NCBI RefSeq assembly: GCF_000024345.1
Contig: NC_013729.1
Location: forward strand, 3,720,001 to 3,784,000
Direction: 5' to 3'
DNA length: 64,000 bases
Origin: Kribbella flavida DSM 17836
GTDB taxonomy: Bacteria > Actinomycetota > Actinomycetes > Propionibacteriales > Kribbellaceae
Part shown: one piece after another, positions 35,201-40,699 of the stretch
Numbering within the stretch: position 1 is the stretch's first letter
Layout of the letters: every line of letters begins with the position of its first letter
Translations under genes and position numbers: made by a program
The notes under the pieces: model-generated
Told to the model about the DNA's origin: nothing
The model's input: only the letters and a program-made list of their open reading frames with translations
The model's database searches: none

Positions 35201-36160
35201 CTTGAGATCGACCGCGCCGTCGCCGTGGTGGATCCGGAAGTCGGCGCCGTTCGACCGGTTGGTCATCACCGCGTCGGGCAGAGCGAAGGTGTGGGTCTTC
35301 CAGGTCGCGGTGTCGCCGTAGGTCACCACCTCGGAGTTCTTGAACCTCTCCGGAATGGTGTCGCCCGGGGAGTCGTAGTGCAGCCCGAACTGGCCGCTGC
35401 CCTGGTCGAAGTAGTCGACGCTGACGAGCACCAGGCCGCGGTTGTCGTACAGGTAGGTGTCGGACACGTTGACGTAGAAGAAGCTGGTGCCCGGCGCGGG
35501 AGCGGTCCGGTCGGTCTGCCAGTAGGAACGCCCGTCCTGCACGCCGGTGATCAGGTTCTCCGGCCGGTCCCCGGCCCGCACCGAGATCCCGCTCTCCACC
35601 GGCGTCGCGCCGAGCGTGACGGAGGCGCCCGCCGTACTGATCCGCAGGCCGGCCACCGTGATGTCGGCGCTGCCGGACAATCGGAGGTCGGCGCCACCGA
35701 GGCGGTCTGCGAACGCGATGCCGGACAGGGCGAAGGTGCCGGTCTGCCACTGGCCGGTGTTCTTCAGCTGGACGTCGTCGGCGCTCGCTTCCGGATCGGC
35801 CTGTGCGTCGTACTGGAGATCGAGGGTGCCGGTGCCGCTGTCGAGGTAGGTCACGGTGACGACGACGTCGTCGGTGCCGAGCTCGTCGACGTAGTCGCGG
35901 TCCACGTCGAAGCTGAAGTAGCTGGTGCCGGCGGCCTGGTCCGTCCGCCAGAAGGTGCGGCCCTGCTCGGTTCCCGTGCGCAAGCCGGCTGGATCGGCGC
36001 CGGCAGCCGGCGTGACGCCGAGAGTCGTCGGGGTGGGACCGAGATCGGCGCCGACGCCGCTCGGGTACATCGTCGCCGCGGTGGCCGGTGGAGTGGTCAG
36101 GATGCCGGTCAGCAGCACGGCGGGCAGCAATGCCGCCAGCAGACGTCGTCGTACGGGCAT
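32255..36160 (-). CDS. large secreted twin beta-helix (pectate-lyase-superfamily) protein
   Basis: A 1301-residue exported protein. A signal peptide (1-30) is followed by two related beta-sandwich domains (about 35-195 and 200-350), a helical FIVAR-like linker (355-425) and an F5/8-type C (CBM32-like) carbohydrate-binding domain (430-560). Two Pectate_lyase_3-like right-handed beta-helices follow, beginning near 575 (GGGTVWLPAGRYLVKDTLEV) and near 980 (GGGIVYLPAGWYRIGTHLTV). A divergent InlB-type repeat closes the chain (VFQHWTVNGDVVSTDASYSF). Twin helices recall GH55 glucanases as well as polysaccharide lyases, so the bond cleaved is uncertain. GGAGGT sits 7 bases before the ATG. A promoter/operator identical to that of the ABC operon lies about 95 bp upstream. 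Confidence 0.85.
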   Translation of the reverse strand: MPVRRRLLAALLPAVLLTGILTTPPATAATMYPSGVGADLGPTPTTLGVTPAAGADPAGLRTGTEQGRTFWRTDQAAGTSYFSFDVDRDYVDELGTDDVVVTVTYLDSGTGTLDLQYDAQADPEASADDVQLKNTGQWQTGTFALSGIAFADRLGGADLRLSGSADITVAGLRISTAGASVTLGATPVESGISVRAGDRPENLITGVQDGRSYWQTDRTAPAPGTSFFYVNVSDTYLYDNRGLVLVSVDYFDQGSGQFGLHYDSPGDTIPERFKNSEVVTYGDTATWKTHTFALPDAVMTNRSNGADFRIHHGDGAVDLKVAAVRVAKVAGALDVTEGLNDLIDAATRAHKAAREGTRDGQYPVGSRTTLLAAIDDARAVAATPGVTDVQVKAALQNLQNKLDAFTASVVDTNFAPAGTATASSGTGVANVNDRDHGTAWTSGAGDAWLQIDLETRRAVNDVRVEWAQAYSPDYTVQVSNDGQTFTTVGRTGSPGANQFSKTRFATTTARYVRIALSGSPSYVVKELQLRESPVVVPRPTLVRTVNPTEDAVVADFDATRYGADRSGRADATKAIQRALYACQDAGGGTVWLPAGRYLVKDTLEVHSFCTLRGDRRDPDQTGRDLAKGGRGGRAPDYGTVVIADLASGDDGPSLFRIGGSAGVVGVTTWYPRQSATRPVPYNYTFEIPGGAWIGNENYMMATVQDVTLLNSYRGLGISTMPSDRGTAPSSGQVHESSTIRNIRGTALFEGARAYNGADVGTWENVTFSNAYWSQAPAAFRPPAREALDSWTRANGTGLVLGDLEWDQFHKITLSDYKVGIQVVAGQRAQFTGSFLQPDIRRTGTAILVDVIDDRWGMTLAGGHVEGSAHAIRNNSRGYVKITGTETQGALSGTVHRMSGTAPTYTQRPLPAPARKSLTVVDAPHGVGYLPTADATRAVQKALDQAGRNGGGIVYLPAGWYRIGTHLTVPANVELRGASAVPNRDQSGASGGTVLHAFEGRGTAASDTATALLTLNGSRAGIRGLRVFYPEQNPGKPEGIVAYPYAVRGKGSQTYVINAGFPNAWNGIDLTTHRNDRFVVRKVAGAFFDHAISVGRSAGGRIEGVLSNGNAVTRVGYQQPHWMNEGGIFELVIDKYMRKQATIVTVDGATGLTLFNVFAYGFHDGLVVNDGQVDAFNLGTDNLGADGHTVKVVRGDVEATNLARYNGATSTGPVTLHNVMVINVNQRPVSVQASGDGTVKLLGNESEPGTYEVGAQVTATATPGSDSVFQHWTVNGDVVSTDASYSFTVTADQVLTAHFTTG

Positions 36161-36254
36161 GGCGGGGACCTCCAGGTGGCGGGCCGGAGCAGGCGGGGGA
36201 CCGCCGGGGCGGCGGGCGGACGTGATCTGCCGCACACCCTGCGGTGACGTGCGT

Positions 36255-36285
36255 GTAAGTTAAACCATGCGTGTTACTTATTCAA
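36255..36285 (-). promoter_or_regulatory. Promoter/operator of the beta-helix gene (twin of 21851-21881)
   Basis: Read on the minus strand: TTGAAT (36285-36280), a 17-base spacer and TAACTT (36262-36257). Bases 36255-36276 are the exact reverse complement of 21860-21881. Arms TAAGTTAAAC (36256-36265) and GTGTTACTTA (36271-36280) pair at 8 of 10 positions around CATGC, so this copy is the more symmetrical. It starts 95 bases before the ATG at 36160 and about 40 bases from the divergent esterase gene, which it might also affect. Confidence 0.8.
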
Positions 36286-36324
36286 GAGTTCGACCGTCCG
36301 GCGCGGCTGGATAGGCTTCTGCCG

Positions 36325-37569
36325 GTGGATGAGCCTGGGGTGCGCACCTGGTTGCAGCAGACGGCGTGGCCGCTGGCCGGAGTCGAACCGGGCGGGCCCA
36401 CCGGCGATCTCGCCCCCTTGAAAGACCTGCTCGAGGACGTCCGCCTGGTCGGACTGGGCGAGGCGACGCACGGGACGCGCGAGTTCTTCCAGCTGAAGCA
36501 CCGGCTGCTGGAGTACCTGGTGACCGAACTCGGGTACGACGTACTCGCGATGGAGGCCAGCGAGTCGGCCGCGCCCGCGGTCGACGCGTACGTGCGCGGC
36601 GGACCCGGGGACGCGGCCACGGTGGTGAGCGACCTCGGCTTCTGGACCTGGCGGACCGAGGAGGTCGTCGCGATGGTCGAGTGGATGCGCTCCTGCAACG
36701 AGGGCCGCCCGGCGGGGCAGCAGGTCGGGTTCGCCGGCGTCGACCCGCAGAAGTGCTCGGCTTCGCTCGCCCGCGTGCGCGACCACCTGGCCGAGCACGC
36801 GCCGGAACGCCTCGAACTGTTCGACAGCGGAATCGCCGCGGAGGTTGACGCCGGACCGGGCGCCAAACCCGATCCCACCCGCATGCTGGTCCGGGAGACC
36901 GAGGCACTCGTCGGGTATCTGGACCAGCACGAGGCGCCCGCCGACGTGCTGGCTGCCGCGCGTCGCTTGGTGCGTGCGGCCGAGGTGGTGTGCACGGCAC
37001 GAGAGCACAAGGATCCGGCGAAGACGACCTTCGCGGTCCGTGACTGGTTGATGGCCGATGCCGTGAGTGATGTTGCCGGCGACAACGGCAAGGTCGTGCT
37101 CTGGGCGCACAACGGCCACCTCGCGGCCAGTCGGCAGACCGCCGGTCTGTGGCCGCTCGGCAAGCACCTCCGCGACCGGTACGGATCGGCGTACTACGCG
37201 GTGGCGCTGCTCTGTGGGTCCGGCGCTTTCCGGGCGCGGAGGATGCTGCCCGGTCCGTGGCCGGGCGCGATGGACGGGCCGGTGATCAGTAACAAGCTCG
37301 ACCGCGGCGGCTTCAACTCGCTCGAGGGTCAACTGGCGGCCGCGAATCCCGGCGACCACTTCCTCGACCTCCGGGCCGCGGCGAACGCGCCCGTCGAGGT
37401 GAAGAAGTGGCTGGAGGAACCGCAGATGTTCCGCAGCTTCGGCGCCTACGTCCAGCGCTGGACCTACCGGTACCAGTTCGCACCGACCCACCTCACCGAG
37501 GAGTACGACGCGCTGGCGTACGTCGCGACCACCAGCCCGTCCCGGCCACTGCCCGACCGGGTCGCGTGA
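36325..37569 (+). CDS. erythromycin-esterase family protein
   Basis: A 414-residue member of the Ere family. LGEATHGTREFFQLKHRLLEYL holds the His/Glu active-site motif (split GEATHGT ... EFFQLKHR), MEASESAAP the second acidic motif, VGFAGVDPQ the third and VVLWAHNGHLAAS the conserved His pair. Ere enzymes hydrolyse macrolide lactones, but most family members are of unknown function, so resistance should not be assumed. The start is uncertain: GTG 36271 is in frame but lies inside the operator, and GTG 36325 (or 36340) fits the family start better. Confidence 0.8.
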   Translation: MDEPGVRTWLQQTAWPLAGVEPGGPTGDLAPLKDLLEDVRLVGLGEATHGTREFFQLKHRLLEYLVTELGYDVLAMEASESAAPAVDAYVRGGPGDAATVVSDLGFWTWRTEEVVAMVEWMRSCNEGRPAGQQVGFAGVDPQKCSASLARVRDHLAEHAPERLELFDSGIAAEVDAGPGAKPDPTRMLVRETEALVGYLDQHEAPADVLAAARRLVRAAEVVCTAREHKDPAKTTFAVRDWLMADAVSDVAGDNGKVVLWAHNGHLAASRQTAGLWPLGKHLRDRYGSAYYAVALLCGSGAFRARRMLPGPWPGAMDGPVISNKLDRGGFNSLEGQLAAANPGDHFLDLRAAANAPVEVKKWLEEPQMFRSFGAYVQRWTYRYQFAPTHLTEEYDALAYVATTSPSRPLPDRVA

Positions 37570-37575
37570 TGCCGC

Positions 37576-38109
37576 TCAGGCCTTGAGCCGGTCCACGATG
37601 CGGCGAAGCTGGTCCGCGTAGTTGCCAGGGATCGGACCGTAGAGCACCGGGGCGGTCACCATGCCGGTGATCGCCAGCAAAACCGCTGCCGGGTCGAGAT
37701 CGTCGGCGAGCTCGCCCTGCTGCTTGCGCCGGTGCAGGTCGGACAGGTCGCTGCTGTCGTCGTCGTCGGCCGATGCACCCCGTGCGCCGGCGTCGAGAAT
37801 CGCCCGTGCCGTCAGCTTGGCCCAGCGGGGATCCGCCGTCACCGCTTCGAGATAACGCACGGCGAGATCGCCGAGCGAGGCCGACTCTGCGCGGAAGGAT
37901 CGCTCCTGCTCCTGCCAGCCGCGAATCACCGCGTCGTACAGCCCCTGCTTGCCGCCGAAGTGGTAGCTGATCAGCTGCTTGTTCACCCCGGCCCGGCGGG
38001 CGACCTCCGAGACGCGGGCGCCGGCCAGGCCATGGTCGGCGAACTCGGTGAGCGCCGCGTCCAGCAGAGCAGCTTTGCTGCGCTCGGCGTTTCGGGTCCG
38101 TCCGTCCAT
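37576..38109 (-). CDS. TetR family regulator
   Basis: A 177-residue repressor. The helix-turn-helix is LAGARVSEVARRAGVNKQLI followed by YHFGGKQGLYDAV. An acidic loop (ASADDDDSSDLSDLHRR) lies in the ligand domain. It is divergent from two reductase genes; the 66-bp gap contains a perfect palindrome at 38145-38168, the likely operator for both directions. Confidence 0.88.
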   Translation of the reverse strand: MDGRTRNAERSKAALLDAALTEFADHGLAGARVSEVARRAGVNKQLISYHFGGKQGLYDAVIRGWQEQERSFRAESASLGDLAVRYLEAVTADPRWAKLTARAILDAGARGASADDDDSSDLSDLHRRKQQGELADDLDPAAVLLAITGMVTAPVLYGPIPGNYADQLRRIVDRLKA

Positions 38110-38144
38110 GATCCTAGGTTATCAGCCGTGTGGATGATATCCTG

Positions 38145-38168
38145 CTTTTCATCCATTCAGATGAAAAG
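38145..38168. promoter_or_regulatory. Perfect palindrome, probable TetR operator
   Basis: CTTTTCATC (38145-38153), six bases, GATGAAAAG (38160-38168): nine perfectly complementary pairs. TATCCT at 38138-38143 is a candidate -10 for the rightward reductase genes, so the palindrome covers the start of that transcript and part of the ribosome site AAAAGGAG. A looser GGATGA and TCATCC pair overlaps it at the left. Confidence 0.75.
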
Positions 38169-38175
38169 GAGACTG

Positions 38176-38997
38176 ATGACAGTCCTGGTCACCGGTGTCA
38201 CCGGCAAGATCGGCGGGGGAGTGGCCGCGGCTCTACGGCGTGGCGGTGTCGCGGTGCGGGCCGCTTCCTCCCGTCCGGAACAAGCGGCCGGCCGTCCGTA
38301 CGACGTCGTTGCCGTCGACCTGACCCGGCCGGAAACGCTGCGGCCGGCGCTGCACGGCGTACGGTCGTGCTTCCTCTACCCGTCCACGGAGTCAGCCGAG
38401 GGCGTCGTCGCCGAACTGCGTGCGGCCGACGTGGAGCAGGTCGTGCTGCTGTCGTCGGCTTCGGTGCTGCTGCCGGCGGCCGGCGTGATCGCGGCTGAGC
38501 ACCGGGCCGCGGAAGAGGTGTATCGCGCCGGAGGGCTGCCGCTCACGATCCTGCGCCCCGACGTGTTCGCCACGAACGCGCTCGACTGGGTGGAGCCGAT
38601 CCAGGCCGGCGAGGTCGCACTTCCGTACCCGGCTGCGCAGGTCGCGGTCGTGCACGAGAACGACGTCGTGGATGCGGCGGTGGCCCTGCTGAACGACACC
38701 CGGCATGTCGGCCAGGACTACACCCTCACCGGGCCGGAGTCGATCACCCAGGCCGAGCAGATCGAAACCATGGCCGCCGCTCTCCGAACACCGGTCAAGA
38801 TTCGTGAGCTGACCGGCGACGAGTGGCGTGCGACGGTCCCCTACTTGCCCACCCCCGTGGTGGACGCCCTGTTGTCCATCTGGGCCGAGGCCGACGGTTC
38901 GCCTCGCGACGTGACCCGAACGGTGCGCGCGATCACCGGTCAAGAGCCACGCACCTTCGCGCAGTGGGCCGGCGAGACCTTGCGGCCGGCGGCATGA
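38176..38997 (+). CDS. NmrA-like NAD(P)-binding reductase, first of a tandem pair
   Basis: A 273-residue atypical SDR. The cofactor loop is VTGVTGKIGGGVAAAL and the middle has LTILRPDVFATNAL, the usual NmrA/quinone-reductase-like pattern. No Tyr-x3-Lys pair is evident. AAAAGGAG precedes the ATG at 38176, which is favoured over ATG 38161. The C-terminal ITGQEPRTFAQWA recurs almost unchanged in the next gene. Likely controlled by the divergent TetR. Confidence 0.83.
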   Translation: MTVLVTGVTGKIGGGVAAALRRGGVAVRAASSRPEQAAGRPYDVVAVDLTRPETLRPALHGVRSCFLYPSTESAEGVVAELRAADVEQVVLLSSASVLLPAAGVIAAEHRAAEEVYRAGGLPLTILRPDVFATNALDWVEPIQAGEVALPYPAAQVAVVHENDVVDAAVALLNDTRHVGQDYTLTGPESITQAEQIETMAAALRTPVKIRELTGDEWRATVPYLPTPVVDALLSIWAEADGSPRDVTRTVRAITGQEPRTFAQWAGETLRPAA

Positions 38998-39881
38998 CCA
39001 TTCTCGTCACCGGCGCCACGGGCACGATCGGCCGTCAGGTGGTGCGGCAGTTGTCAGCGGCAGGTGCTGACGTGCGCGCGATGACGCGTACGCCGACCGC
39101 TGCAAAGCTGCCGCCGGGCGTCGACGTGGTGTACGGCGACTTCGAGCAGCCGGAGTCCTGGAGCGCGGCGCTGGCCCAGGTTGACCGCGTCTACCTGTTC
39201 CCGTTCGCGTACCTGGCCGGCTCCGTGCCGGACGACGGGTTCGTCACCGCCGCCGTACGGCACGGAGTGAACCGATTCGTGGTGCACTCCGCGGCCGCGG
39301 CCGGATTCGTGGCGGAAGCCGCGCCGGCCGGTGCGCTGCAAACCCACCTCGAGGAGGAACGGGCAGCCCACCGGGACGTCGAGGTGGCGGTCGAGCGCAC
39401 CGGCGCGGAGTGGACGCACATCCGGCCGGGCCTGTTCGCCGCCAACGCACTCGGGTGGGCGCCGGTGGTCCGGGCAGGACAGCCGGTCCGGGCGCCGTAC
39501 GGCGAGGCGGGCTATCCGTGGGTTCACGAGGCGGACGTGGCGGAGATCGCGGTCCGGGCGCTGCTGAGTGACCAGCTCGTCGGGCAGGCCTGCACGATCA
39601 CCGGTCCGGCCAAGGTCTCGCAGGCCGAGCAGGTACGCGCCATCGCCGACGCGATCGGACGTGAGGTGCCGTTCGAAGAGCTGACTCCGGCGCAGGCGGT
39701 CGACCAGTGGCGGTCCGAAGGGTGCCCGGAGGAGTACCTGGAGTGGCGGTTGGCGGTGCTTGCGGATGCTGTCGATGGGACGGGGAGGCTACCGGTGACG
39801 TCGACGGTCCACCAGGTCACCGGCCGGGAGCCGAGGACGTTCGCCCAGTGGGCAGTCGACCACGCGGAGGACTTCCGCTGA
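38994..39881 (+). CDS. NmrA-like NAD(P)-binding reductase, second of a tandem pair
   Basis: A 295-residue paralogue of the preceding gene, joined by an ATGA overlap. Its cofactor loop is VTGATGTIGRQVV, HIRPGLFAANALGW matches the LRPDVFATNAL segment of its neighbour, and VTGREPRTFAQWA closes the conserved C-terminus. The pair probably arose by duplication and may act on related substrates or as a heteromer. It converges with the unknown gene at 39898 with only 16 bp between stops. Confidence 0.83.
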   Translation: MTILVTGATGTIGRQVVRQLSAAGADVRAMTRTPTAAKLPPGVDVVYGDFEQPESWSAALAQVDRVYLFPFAYLAGSVPDDGFVTAAVRHGVNRFVVHSAAAAGFVAEAAPAGALQTHLEEERAAHRDVEVAVERTGAEWTHIRPGLFAANALGWAPVVRAGQPVRAPYGEAGYPWVHEADVAEIAVRALLSDQLVGQACTITGPAKVSQAEQVRAIADAIGREVPFEELTPAQAVDQWRSEGCPEEYLEWRLAVLADAVDGTGRLPVTSTVHQVTGREPRTFAQWAVDHAEDFR

Positions 39882-39897
39882 GGTCGGCTCTGCGATG

Positions 39898-40344
39898 TCA
39901 GGCGACGCCGACGAGGTTGCGGTGCTCGGCAGCAACTGCATGCCGGGCGCGGGCGACCGGCTGGGGGAGCGCGGCGAGCAGGTCGAACAGGTACGGCGCG
40001 GTGTCGGCCAGGCGGAGCAGGCCGGCTTCATGACGGGTCCAGCCGAAGATCAGCTCGCCGTCGATGAGCCGCTCGGCCAGCGGCTCGGCGTACGCGCTCA
40101 GGGTGACGCGGTTCGGGCCGGTCTGCGGGTGGTGGTCGCCGCAGCCGCACTCGGCCGCGATCACGACCGAGGTCAGCGCGGTCGCGGCGTACTGGCGCAG
40201 CCGCAGGGTCGTGCCGCGGGCGGTGAACCGGGCGATCGTTGCGTCCGGCAACTGAATGAGCAGCTCGACCGGAACGGCGTGCGAGCCCGGCAGCAGGCGC
40301 AGCCCGCGGGACGCGAGCAGGTCGGCGAAAGCAAAGAGGTTCAT
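39898..40344 (-). CDS. unknown 148-residue protein behind a poly-Cys leader
   Basis: I do not recognise a characterised family. The protein is soluble-looking and starts MNLFAFADLLASRGLRLLPG. It contains VIAAECGCGDHHPQTGPNRV, where two Cys and two His lie within six residues and could bind metal or sulfur. The C-terminal half is Ala/Leu-rich (LFDLLAALPQPVARARHA). Just upstream is a 13-codon ORF with seven consecutive Cys codons and two possible hairpins, an arrangement known in mycobacteria to make downstream genes respond to cysteine supply. That places this gene in cysteine or sulfur physiology by context only. Confidence 0.7.
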   Translation of the reverse strand: MNLFAFADLLASRGLRLLPGSHAVPVELLIQLPDATIARFTARGTTLRLRQYAATALTSVVIAAECGCGDHHPQTGPNRVTLSAYAEPLAERLIDGELIFGWTRHEAGLLRLADTAPYLFDLLAALPQPVARARHAVAAEHRNLVGVA

Positions 40345-40400
40345 TGCGGAGAGTCCGGAATCCTGTGGGTGCTGGGTGTCGGCGGGCGGGCCGGGGACAG

Positions 40401-40441
40401 TGCCTCGAAGCAGGCAGGGCCTCGTGCGCCTCAGACGGCGC
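40401..40441 (-). promoter_or_regulatory. Attenuator-like hairpins between poly-Cys ORF and its target
   Basis: Between the short-ORF stop and the gene at 40344, the transcript can form GCGCC-N6-GGCGC (40426-40441), four bases after the stop codon, and TGCCT-N6-AGGCA (40401-40416). GAGGC occurs three times in this stretch, allowing mutually exclusive pairings. A ribosome stalled on the Cys codons would cover the first stem. Confidence 0.5.
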
Positions 40442-40444
40442 GCG

Positions 40445-40486
40445 TCAGCGACAACAACAACAGCAACAACACAGCGTGATCCGCAT
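40445..40486 (-). CDS. leaderless poly-cysteine short ORF (MRITL-Cys7-R)
   Basis: Thirteen codons, ATG at 40486 to TGA at 40445, with codons 6-12 all Cys (six TGT, one TGC). TGT is the rarer Cys codon in such GC-rich genomes, so its run here is notable. A promoter fits directly upstream: TTGGCG, 17 bases, CATGAT, placing the start of transcription at or next to the ATG. Leaderless poly-Cys ORFs are established cysteine-responsive attenuators in mycobacteria. The peptide itself is probably without function; its translation rate is the signal. Confidence 0.8.
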   Translation of the reverse strand: MRITLCCCCCCCR

Positions 40487-40493
40487 GCGGAAG

Positions 40494-40522
40494 ATCATGG
40501 CAGAGACCGCCGGCCGCGCCAA
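40494..40522 (-). promoter_or_regulatory. Promoter of the poly-Cys leader
   Basis: On the minus strand TTGGCG (40522-40517) is followed after 17 bases by CATGAT (40499-40494). Seven bases separate the -10 from the ATG at 40486, as expected for a leaderless transcript. Confidence 0.6.
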
Positions 40523-40630
40523 ACACCGACCGGCATCTGAGACGACAATCCGTGACCAAGCCGTCGCCGCAGCGTGAGCTTCCTGCTGCGGACGCATTCC
40601 AGCGCGGCGCGGGGCGTGAACAGCAACGAG

Positions 40631-40664
40631 AAGCGCCCCACCCGACGTGTCGGGCAGGGCGCTT
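40631..40664 (-). terminator. Nested hairpin after sepH
   Basis: AAGCGCCC (40631-40638) pairs with GGGCGCTT (40657-40664), and inside it CCCGAC (40641-40646) pairs with GTCGGG (40649-40654). It lies 36 bases beyond the sepH stop on the minus strand. No long T-run follows, as is usual in actinomycetes. Confidence 0.7.
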
Positions 40665-40699
40665 GTCGATGTGGTGAACCAGGTGTGCGTTCGTTCGGT

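Larger units (their letters stand above)
40345..40699. other. 355-bp stretch between the unknown gene and sepH
   Basis: Contains, right to left: the sepH terminator hairpin (40631-40664), about 100 bp with nothing I can identify, the leader promoter (40494-40522), the poly-Cys ORF (40445-40486) and the attenuator region. No longer conserved gene is visible on either strand. Confidence 0.7.

Noticed and set aside
32270..36247. Plus-strand frame of 1325 codons opposite the beta-helix gene
   Set aside because: Its composition (Val/Asp/Arg/Gly/His-rich) is typical antisense shadow. The minus strand has a signal peptide, domains, ribosome site and promoter.
36271..36324. GTG 36271 as start of the erythromycin-esterase-family gene
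   Set aside because: It falls inside the 22-bp operator and has no ribosome site; family similarity begins after 36325.
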